Assembly (NCBI GenBank): GCA_003427395.1
Contig: BFEA01000419.1
Span: forward strand, 505,612 to 552,894
Length of the DNA stretch: 47,283 nucleotides
Direction: 5' to 3'
Origin: Chara braunii
Taxonomy: Eukaryota > Streptophyta > Charophyceae > Charales > Characeae
Positions 39,896 to 47,283 of this stretch are shown here, in pieces. Position numbers and translations under genes: made by a program. Numbering within the stretch: the stretch's first letter is position 1; each line of letters opens with the position of its first letter. The notes below the pieces were generated by a model. It made no database searches and was not told the origin of the DNA. It saw only the letters and a program-made list of their open reading frames with translations.

Positions 39896-42828
39896 GGATC
39901 GGTCGTTGCGACGACTTTCGGGGCATAGCGACGAAAGTAAGTGCTCGTAGAGCTTGTTATTCTGGAGGTAGGAAGATCGATGAAGGAACTTTACGAGCTG
40001 CAACTATAGGCCTAATTTTGAGTGGACAGGTAAAATGGGGAGAAAATTTCGTGAACTATTGGAAGGATGAGCTCGAGAAGGGTCGTTTTGATTTATCGAA
40101 TCATAGCAGTTGTGTCTACTTGCTGATATCTCCGTGGTTTAAGCAAGTCTACATTGGAATGACAGAACGCGACCTTTGGGCACGTTGGCGGGAACATTGC
40201 AGCCAAGGACAAAGGAAGCAAGCGTGTCGGCGTACTTTGTATAACTGGCTCGGTAAAGTCGGAACGCACAAGTATACAGCTATTCCTCTTTTTACAAGCA
40301 CAAGCCGTTCGGAGCTGGAGGCAGTCGAGAGTACGCTCATTAGACGATGGTCTCCTTCTCTGAATATTCGCTCAGTTAAGTCCCGGAAGGCACCGAAGAA
40401 GGCTAGACGTAGATTAGGAAGGAGGGAGAGAGGAAGACGGAGCAAGAAGAAGGTATGCACGAAGGCGAGGTGTGAAGGAAGAACCGGGAAAATTTTGGAA
40501 TTTCGTGCGAAGGGTGGGGAGTCTACAGTTAAGCTGGTTGATCTACTTCGTAACTTTAGAAGACGTAAAGGTGAATTCAAGATTCACTGTAGTGGAGGAA
40601 AAATTTGGACTGACGGTTGGCGTGTCGTGAGGAGACTATTTGGTGAGACTCGGGTGAGGTTTGGAAAGGGGTCTAGACCCCTGAAGCGCTGTAAGAGGCT
40701 CTTCGAGGTGTCTGGTACCCTCCTGGTATAGAGAGTGATCGAAGCGTCCCCTGCATTTCTCGCTGTAAAACAAAAAATTGTAGGTTGTTTCAAAAATCCG
40801 CGGAAGCAGAAGGATCTGAGGAAGAAGAGTTTAACCGAATTAGTCCATTTCTATAGTGTGGTCAAGACTTTCACCGAGAAGAGGAGTAGAGCGAAGGCGA
40901 GATGTATGATTTCGAGAGCCGTTAGAGAGGAGTATGGTGTGAGCGTTAGAGCGAGGATCATAGTCAAGACTCAATATGATGAGAGGATAAAAAAGAGCGA
41001 GGTAATGAGAGTGGTACGGAAGAAGGTGGGCAGTCTGCAGATGGATACCTCACTCAAGGAGATGGTAAAACGTAGAGCGCGGGTTGTTTGGAAGAAGTGC
41101 CCAAGTGTCGGCGACATTCTCCACAACCATCGGCAATTTGCATCGACATGCGCGTCCAACTGTTCTTGCGCTGGTATGGCCTATCCGAAGAAAGATGGGC
41201 ACGTTCATTTTCGGATTAGTGAGCTCGACTGGATGCCTTCGATTGCTAAGAATGCAAAGAATGTACCTAGGCACGAGAATGCACGAAGAGACGTGTTGTT
41301 GGGAAAAGAGATGACCGAGGCTTTCCGAACGTGGGGTAGCAGCATGAAAATTGACAAGGAGAGTTGGGTTGTTACCAAGGAAGAGGTCGAAGGGTGTTTC
41401 ACAAACATTGAGGAACAATACTCTGAAAACGGAATGAAGGAGGTTATTGAAGTTAAGGAGAAGCTAAAAGGCCTGGTAATGGCACCACTTGACCGAAACC
41501 CGGGGAACACGCTTGTCATGTGCCCGCGCACGTACGGTAAGGGAATGGAGGAGACTTTCCTCTTGAGTAATGGCTATAGAATTTGTGATAAGGAAGAGAC
41601 ATAGATATTGATGGAAGCCCGGAAGGATTTCGAGAAGGCAGGTCTATCAGCTCATGGGAAGTGGAACGTGAAAGGCAGTGTGGGAAAGGCGTACGCGCTT
41701 CCAAAACACAAGGATACTTCGAAGTATAGGCCAATTTGTCCCACTTTCGATGAACCTTCAATTAAGGTCTGCAAGGTAATGGCAAAAGGAATCAACTGCT
41801 TGTTGTTCTCCTTGCCTGAATCTGGGCATTTTAATTTGAGAGCTATTCCAAGTATGAAAGGTAAATTGCAGGGAATCAACAGGAGATTCAGGCAAAGTAG
41901 AAGGAACGTGGGAATTGTAGGGGCTTCGTTCGACATTAAAGATATGTTTAGCCGTTTACCACATGGGACGATTTTGAGGGCAGTTGAATGGGCGGTTTGG
42001 TGGTTTTCGGAGAAGGGTTTCGATGGTGTATTTGTACAGACCAGAGGTGGAAGTGCACGGCTTAGTAAGTGTTCGAGACTGGAAGGGTATCATTTTGTGA
42101 AATTTCAGCAGTTGCTGGCCTTCGTGTCCTTTGATCTGGAGCACTGTTACACAAGAGCTTGTGGTATTCTGATACAGCAAGTTATAGGCATACCTATGGG
42201 AAAGAGCTTCAACCCTCCCCTAGCCTGCCTCATGTGTGCTAAGAGCGAATGGGATTTTCTCATCTCGCTTGGTGGGCAGAGGAAAATGATCGAAGGAATA
42301 CGATTTGTAGATGACGTTTCAGTTTTTGCAGTGTACAATTGTAAGAAAGCAGGTGACAAAGAGAGAGCTGAAGGAATTGTGGAGCGTTTTGAGCGGTGAT
42401 ACGACAGTGCCCTGACTCTGAAGCGAACCGATGAAGGGGAAGCGGAATGGAATTTCCTAGGGTGTAGATTAAGGATTCGCCAACAGTTTCCCTTCGTAGG
42501 AACCGTACAGTTGCTGAAGAACGAAGAACAGCTGAAAAATGGTGGCGAACTTCCTTTTCGAACCTTCCAGGATTTCAGTTCTTGGACTTGTAAGCGATCG
42601 AAGATGGCAGTAATTATCAGCGCCCTCCACCGGATCGAGCAGAACTCATTCATTGGGATCGAAATACTCGAATCACTGCTCCTCCTCCGATCGGATTTGA
42701 CGAAAAGAGATTACCCGGGTGACTGGTTTGGGAAAGCTCTTAAGAACTTCAGCCACGGGAGACCACTGATTTGGAAGATGTTTGCAATGTTGCTGGTAGA
42801 TGACAGTCATCTGGATTGGTTAGATTAG
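39892..42828 (+). pseudogene. PLE ORF2: GIY-YIG endonuclease fused to reverse transcriptase, three stops
   Basis: Nicks target DNA and copies the element RNA. One frame of 979 codons with stops TAG 40729-40731, TAG 41602-41604 and TGA 42397-42399. GIY-YIG domain at residues 72-160: VYLL (75-78), YIG (87-89), WARWREH (97-102), catalytic Glu146 in EAVESTLI, SPSLN ending at Asn158. A Lys/Arg-rich stretch follows (162-200). A Cys cluster (CASNCSC) lies near residue 420. The RT has YALPKHKD and YRPICPTFDEP, motif A FDIKDMFSRLPH (680), motif B GIPMGKSFNPP (766), motif C FVDD (805) and FLGC afterwards; catalytic residues are intact. No ATG marks the start; the frame opens at the GTG overlapping the ORF1 stop, so expression by re-initiation or frameshifting is likely. 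The start is uncertain, the domains secure. Confidence 0.88.
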
Positions 42829-42858
42829 CAGAGAGGCTGCGGATCATGGAGTATCTGG

Positions 42859-43501
42859 CATGTAAGGACCAGGGCCTGCCCTTATAGAACTAAGTGTAGG
42901 TACTCGGTTTCGAACTGCCGCAGTGTGCTTGACTGTGCCTTTTTGAAGTTTTGTCTTTCTTGGGCTCGAACCGTGGCGGGCCTAGTGTGGTTTTGCTTTG
43001 TACTACGGTAGAACACGTTAGGACCTATAGGGCTCGAACCGTTGCGGGCCAAAGTGTGGTGTGGTTTTCCGACGGTGGAGGTAGCGTTTGTTGGCACCCA
43101 CGATAAAAGACTTTGATAGTATGGCTACTGTCTTTTTCGCCGATGAGGCGTTAGTGCGACTGTGACAACAAGGAAGTGGGGTCGTCTATGACGACAGGAG
43201 TGTGGTCTATGGGGATGAGTCGCCTTGTGTGACTGGGGCAAGGAGGTGGGAGTCGTCCATGATGACTGGAGTGTGGTCAGCGGGGAAGAGTCGCCTTAGC
43301 ATCTCATTGTTTTCATTGAGCTTCACGAGTTCATCGTTAACTTCCATTGGTTAACATGTCATCGTTAACTTCCATTGGTTAACATGCCATTGGTTAACAT
43401 GACATGGTTTCTTTTGAATACTTTGAGTTGACTACACAGCTTGTTTCGTGTGATTGCTGTTGACTGCGTGCTTTGCAAGAGCAATTGATCTGATTTCTCA
43501 T
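42859..43501 (+). repeat. right terminal direct repeat of the PLE
   Basis: Copy of 37929-38571 with about 19 substitutions and no gaps by eye. It starts 31 bases after the ORF2 stop. Confidence 0.92.
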
Positions 43502-43560
43502 TTCTCTTAACACCGTATCCAGCATCCCAGAAAATATTGGTTACAACTTACAACACATAC

Positions 43561-43589
43561 TTTTTTTCTTTTTTTTTTTTTTTTTTTTA
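43561..43589. repeat. poly-T tract
   Basis: T run with a single C; flanked by AACTTACAACACATAC and ACAATCCAACTTTGCATTTC. Confidence 0.85.
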
Positions 43590-43681
43590 CAATCCAACTT
43601 TGCATTTCATAACACACACTTTAGGGTTCCCCGTGGTACGTACGGCCCAGAGAATCCTGACAGCATTGATTGCTTGCCATG

Positions 43682-43733
43682 AGATGCTGGACCCGATTTC
43701 CAGCAGGTGCTGCTCCCCACCAATAGATGGAGC
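43682..43733 (+). repeat. dispersed GGGACGCTGG-type repeat
   Basis: ATGCTGGACCCGATTTCCAG then CAGGTGCTGCTCCCCACCAA, as in the copies at 1896 and 30461. An A-rich stretch follows at 43800-43825. Confidence 0.75.
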
Positions 43734-43841
43734 CTACCCGACGGTGCTAGATGTGTCTGTTCTTATCAGCGCACGTAGCATTCGATCGGGTTGTTCATAA
43801 GAAAAAAAAAAAAAGAAAAAAAAAAGATAGATTAATGGTCA

Positions 43842-43972
43842 GGGCATAGCCACACCACTGTCGAACTCGAAATGTGCAAAATGAGAATGGACTTCCTGCT
43901 AGAACATGGCCAGATGCACCCACAACATTTTTGTCTTTTTCACATTTTGAGAGGTGTGGTGTGGCGAGGCCC
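43842..43972. mobile_element. MITE, TCA target duplication
   Basis: Inverted ends GGGCATAGCCACACCAC and GTGGTGTGGCGAGGCCC, flanked by TCA at 43839-43841 and 43973-43975. Same family as 15993-16114. Confidence 0.9.
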
Positions 43973-44036
43973 TCAGTCAAGCCTGTACATTGTATACTCA
44001 ATCCCGTCCGCTACAGTCTTCCCCCGAATAGAACGC

Positions 44037-44106
44037 CCGGGTCATTATAGCTGTATCGGACTGAAAAGTGCACCAAATACGGCTATAATGGCCCGGCGTT
44101 CTATTG
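44037..44106. mobile_element. foldback element, second copy of the GAATAGAACGCC family
   Basis: Arms AATAGAACGCCCGGGTCATT and the complement, with CGGACTGAAAAGTG in the loop. The flanks GTCTT...GAAGAC also pair. Confidence 0.8.
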
Positions 44107-44224
44107 AAGACCGGAATTGTTGAAAGCCTGACCTCGGAGGTTTGGGCGTACTCATAGTCAATTTATTTTGCAATCTTCATTTGTCTTATTTGCTGGATTT
44201 TCCGAGTTCAAAAAAAAAAACTAA

Positions 44225-44697
44225 GGGTCTGATCCCACCACTACACTACGACTGTAGTAGTGAAAAAGCACTACAAAGATGTCAGCGGCCGTGGCCGGAC
44301 GAAAAAGAGAAACTGGATCCCACGAGGGCGACTTCTTCAGTGGTTGTCCTGGAGCCGCGGCGGTTATTGGTGGGCTGTTGCAGAGGGCGGACGTTTTTGC
44401 CAACCGAAATGCCACACAACAGTGTGGTCCACGGACATTCCTGATGCTGCAAACGGACGAAANANAAAAAAAAAAAAAAAAAAAAAATTGCTCCCTCTTT
44501 TTCGCTGCAGAGATGCCCTCACGGTCTACAGAAAAATTGATCCCTCTTTTTCGCTTGCACCCTTCGCGGACGTGCTGCCATGACACACCCAAACGAAAGT
44601 ATGGCAAAATATTTCGGCGGCCGCGACGACGTCGGAAAGTGGTGGGATCCGAAAACTACACTGTAACTGGGCTGTAGTGTAGTGGTGGGGTCAGACC
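44225..44697. mobile_element. MITE, TAA target duplication
   Basis: A 473-bp element with ends GGGTCTGATCCCACCACTAC and the complement of GGGTCTGACCCCACCACTAC (one mismatch), flanked by TAA at 44222-44224 and 44698-44700. It contains an A tract with two N (44462-44487). A direct repeat (ATTTTGCAATCTTCATTT at about 44166 and 44721) surrounds it. Confidence 0.9.
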
Positions 44698-44887
44698 CTA
44701 AATCCTACATAGTGCGTTCATTTTGCAATCTTCATTTCTCTTATTGGCTGGATTTTCTGATCAAAGGACAATCAAATCCTCCTGCTGTTATTTGCGGTAT
44801 CTTTCAGTCTCCCGTCAGCGTTCCTGATTTCTTGTGGTTACCATTCCTCCATGTTTACTGTCTCTGCTTTCTTTCTTTCTTTCTTTG

Positions 44888-44920
<33 letters not shown>
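44888..44920. repeat. poly-T tract after a TTTC repeat
   Basis: CTTT repeats at 44868-44887 run into about 30 T. Confidence 0.9.
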
Positions 44921-44923
<3 letters not shown>

Positions 44924-45146
44924 ATCGGCGATGGGGAATAGAGGGAGTGCTGTGCGGACACCCCCTCTGGTGCCCCCATTTTTGGATGGTCGAGAGGGAG
45001 GTCGACGTGGCAGAGCACGAAGAGACCGTCCATCACACCCTGTGAGCGACCAGAGCTGGAAAAGCGCTGCTGCACCTTCAATCCTCCTGAACAGAGGAAT
45101 ACATCCACAGCTTGCGATACTCCTAGACGATGACCATACACAGAAC

Positions 45147-45148
<2 letters not shown>

Positions 45149-45236
<88 letters not shown>
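45149..45236. repeat. (GA)n microsatellite
   Basis: Uninterrupted GA run of about 44 units. Confidence 0.97.
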
Positions 45237-45238
<2 letters not shown>

Positions 45239-45278
45239 AGATTTGCGAAACAGGATAGTCTTTGCTTAAAATGATAAC

Positions 45279-45360
45279 ATTTGGACCATTTCTCGATTTA
45301 TGCGTGTCATCCTTGCGCAGGAGCCATTTGCTAATTTACCCTATATTTCTTTGTTTCGTG
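45279..45360 (-). pseudogene. U6 snRNA-derived sequence, 5'-truncated
   Basis: On the minus strand it carries GGCTCCTGCGCAAGGATGAC, ACGCATAAATCGAGAAATGG and TCCAAAT, the 3' two-thirds of U6. The ACAGAGA region is degraded (AAACAAAGAAATATA). It shares with 15100-15203 the non-canonical GGGTAAATTAGCAAATGGC block. No Pol III terminator follows (TCCAAATGTTATC). Confidence 0.8.
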
Positions 45361-45387
45361 GGTGTTTTGCTGGCTTGTGATGGGGTG

Positions 45388-45513
45388 TGAACCGACAGTC
45401 TGTAGAGTTTTCCATCTGGTGTGGGTGAGTGATAGTCTACTTTGATTTTGGTTAAGGTGGATTATCACTTACAGTGTAATCAGTGAGGGGATTCTACAGA
45501 CTGTTGAGGGTTC
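45388..45513 (+). repeat. long inverted repeat with nested hairpin
   Basis: Arms TGAACCGACAGTCTGTAGA (45388-45406) and TCTACAGACTGTTGAGGGTT plus CA (45492-45513) pair with a 3-base bulge. Inside, GTGATAGTCTAC (45429) pairs with GTGGATTATCAC (45457-45468). The structure lies directly upstream of the hammerhead-like motif. Confidence 0.75.
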
Positions 45514-45519
45514 AGCCTC

Positions 45520-45556
45520 CTGATGAGTCGGTGAAACTCCGACGAAACAGTTTGTC
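45520..45556 (+). ncRNA. hammerhead ribozyme-like motif
   Basis: Core order CTGATGA (45520-45526), stem II GTCGG/CCGAC with a 7-base loop, GAAA (45544-45547), a minimal stem III (ACA/TGT with loop GTT) and GTC at 45554-45556, the predicted cleavage site. Short stem III hammerheads of this kind are known from Penelope-like elements. Stem I is weak: the bases next to the core do not pair, although GAGGG/CCCTC and GGCT/AGCC further out could. Activity is therefore unproven. Confidence 0.6.
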
Positions 45557-45624
45557 ACAGCCCCTCGTTTGTTGTCCTCTTCTCCCTCTCTGCCTACGGT
45601 TTACCGGGCAGTTCTATTTGACGA

Positions 45625-45850
45625 TATATATATATATATATCATCATATATATGTATCCGCAACTCTGCTGTTTATTAATGTCAAGGGAAGCTGGACAGC
45701 TGGACCCGGGCCGTGGTCCCACCAGCAAAGGGGATAGGATAGAAATCCTGAACCTGGCCATGTTTAGTGCATATCGTCAATATATATATTATATATTTAT
45801 ATAATATATCGTCACATATATATATATATATATCTATATATATTACCCAT
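45625..45850. repeat. AT microsatellites around a MITE end
   Basis: TA runs at about 45624-45652 and 45777-45843. Between them 45708-45770 matches the left 60 bp of the MITE at 37461 (GGGCCGTGGTCCCACCAGCA); the right end of that MITE is not found. Confidence 0.75.
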
Positions 45851-45877
45851 CAGCTGTTTTTTATTATTATTATAGAA

Positions 45878-45901
45878 GCTGGGAACCGGGCCCAGCGTCC
45901 C
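45878..45901 (-). repeat. partial GGGACGCTGG-type repeat
   Basis: Minus strand GGGACGCTGGGCCCGGTTCC, one end of the dispersed family. Confidence 0.6.
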
Positions 45902-46224
45902 TCACAAAATTAGGTGGGGCCCTGGGCGGGCAAAGCATCACCGGCCAAACACATAGAGGGTACCACTAGATTTCACCCTGCAGCCAACTCCACAGCCAAA
46001 TCCACAGCCCCTACCACTGAAATATCAACGAAATTTATCATCAAGGTCAAAAGTTCATCACTAAAAAATCTAATCACAATAGTCATGTGAACCCTAATTC
46101 AGTGACCTAAATTCCACCAACCATTAAGAAATCATGTGAAAAAGGAACTACCAAAGAAAAACGAATCAAAACCACAAAAAGGAAACAAGCGGCCATTCAT
46201 CCTGAGTTATTGCCAACCCCTGCC
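45902..46224. other. unassigned A/C-rich stretch
   Basis: No gene, hairpin or known repeat recognised. Confidence 0.4.
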
Positions 46225-47145
46225 AATCCGCCCTACCACCCGCGCAGCAGGGGTCTGCGCCCACAGGCCCCAAACTGCTGACAGAGACCCCGCAAACCCA
46301 CCCACCTCCTCGCAAGTTAAAGCGGATAGCACTTCCTCACACTCCTCTTTACAAAAACACCAACTCCCACCACGATGCCGTTTTCACTAACCAGGGGATT
46401 ACCCTACCTCCCGCGCGGCAGGGGCTAAAAAGCCCCGCAAAACCCACCCACCTCCTCACGATTTAGGGGAAGCCTCTCCCTCAATCTACATACACCCCCT
46501 ACAGATGCTTCGCCTCCCTCCATGACGAAGCCCCTGTGGAGCAATGCTCACCACTTCACCTTAAGAATTCAGATGACAGCAAACAGCAGCCTATTAAGAT
46601 GAAATGAATATCTGACCCAAATTCAACATCTCAGCGGTAATACTCTACCTCCCGCGCGGCAGGGGTCAAAGACACCGCAAACCCACCCGCCTCCTCGCGA
46701 TTTAGGGAAAACCACTTCCACTAATCTGCACCTTCTCACAAGGAAACCCCACTGCCCACCACAATGGCGTTTCTACAGAGCGGCACTTTCTCCCTCATTC
46801 CATCGCATGCAAAACGCTACACAAGAGTCGCAACTAATTACGACAACTGTTACCCAAACGGCGAAAGAGGACTCAGATAACTAAAGAAACCAAGTCCTGT
46901 CGCAAAAAGATGGAAACCAAACCCACGATTGCTCGACCCGAATATGTAACCAAACCCAATATCTTCATAAACCAGCAGTGACACCCCACCACCTGCGCGG
47001 CAGGTGTCGAAGACCCCGCAAACCCACCCTCCTCCTCGCAATTCAGGGTATTAAACTACTCCACCCATCTGTGTCGGCTCCCAAAGAGACCCCGCCGCCC
47101 ACCATGATGGAATCCCCGCTGAGCGACACTCACCTATTCGTGGCA
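46225..47145 (+). repeat. degenerate tandem repeat, four units
   Basis: Four units start with CTACCTCCCGCGCGGCAGGG or variants (near 46230, 46402, 46642 and 46988), followed by CCCCGCAAACCCACCCACCT, CCTCGCGATTTAGGG and, further on, CCACCATGATGG and GAGCGACACTCACC-like blocks. Unit lengths vary (about 170, 240 and 345 bp) through indels. Confidence 0.75.
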
Positions 47146-47218
47146 GATTTCCTAAACCAAATCAAAAACTTACACCAAACCAACAACAGCAATCCAACAC
47201 AAACAGTCCACTATTTAC

Positions 47219-47220
<2 letters not shown>

Positions 47221-47283
<63 letters not shown>
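47221..47283. repeat. (CT)n microsatellite, cut by window edge
   Basis: Uninterrupted CT run reaching the last base. Confidence 0.97.

Larger units (their letters stand above)
37921..43505 (+). mobile_element. Penelope-like element with N-terminal GIY-YIG and terminal direct repeats
   Basis: A retroelement with 643-bp direct terminal repeats (37929-38571 and 42859-43501), an ORF1 (CCHC plus coiled coil) and an ORF2 (GIY-YIG nuclease then RT). CTTAACACC at 37912-37920 and 43506-43514 is a candidate 9-bp target duplication, giving an element of 5,585 bp. The order GIY-YIG before RT matches the permuted PLE clades described from green algae and protists (Chlamys/Naiad type). By eye, the two terminal repeats differ at about 19 positions without gaps (about 97% identity), so the insertion is fairly young. 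It is inactive as it stands: four in-frame stops and a lost knuckle Cys, but no frameshift. Confidence 0.85.

Noticed and set aside
1-47283. CRISPR arrays, bacterial operons, riboswitches
   Set aside because: No regularly spaced repeats with unique spacers and no bacterial gene organisation; all signals are eukaryotic retroelements.

Overview
This window looks like nuclear DNA of a green-lineage eukaryote, most likely a streptophyte alga or an early-diverging land plant; a charophyte such as Chara is possible but not proven. The reasons are plant-type L1-like LINEs whose ORF1 has an N-terminal DUF4283-like region and a CCHC knuckle, a Penelope-like element (PLE) with an N-terminal GIY-YIG domain of the kind described from green algae, two U6 snRNA-derived sequences, many foldback MITEs, and very abundant homopolymer and dinucleotide runs. 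I recognise no ordinary host protein gene, tRNA or rRNA. The window is a nested pile of mobile elements, all apparently dead.

Layout. 1-2.3 kb: (CT)n, poly-T and MITEs. 2.34-5.84 kb (+): LINE A, 5'-truncated. 5.9-7.08 kb: a MITE and short A/T-tract insertions flanked by direct repeats. 7.08-14.99 kb (+): LINE B, nearly complete (ORF1 and ORF2), with the ORF2 3' part inverted in place. 15.1-16.1 kb: a U6-derived retrosequence and five adjacent foldback elements. 16.2-18.3 kb (-): LINE C, 5'-truncated. 18.3-25.4 kb: non-coding, with a 95-bp tandem duplication, degenerate repeat arrays and several strong splice-donor-like sites. 25.5-29.3 kb (-): LINE D, with ORF1 and the endonuclease half of ORF2. 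29.4-37.2 kb (-): LINE E, a full-length but frameshifted relative of D, carrying a MITE and a SINE-like insertion (16-bp target duplication) in its 3' part. 37.37-37.82 kb: nested foldback elements. 37.92-43.51 kb (+): the PLE, with 643-bp direct terminal repeats, an ORF1 (CCHC plus coiled coil) and an ORF2 (GIY-YIG then RT). 43.6-47.3 kb: more MITEs, a second U6-like sequence, a hammerhead-ribozyme-like motif, AT and GA microsatellites and a degenerate tandem repeat.

How the parts work together. The LINEs are expected to make an RNA-binding ORF1p and an APE-endonuclease/RT ORF2p that copy themselves by target-primed reverse transcription. The same machinery plausibly mobilised the U6 copies, the SINE-like insertion and the poly(A)-only insertions. 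The PLE would use its own GIY-YIG nuclease and RT. The MITEs have GGG...CCC ends and 3-bp target duplications of two kinds (TNA and CNG), which suggests PIF/Harbinger-type transposases encoded elsewhere. The most noteworthy item is the PLE architecture; next are the U6-derived pair, the hammerhead-like structure and the unexplained conserved C-terminal region of the LINE ORF1 proteins.
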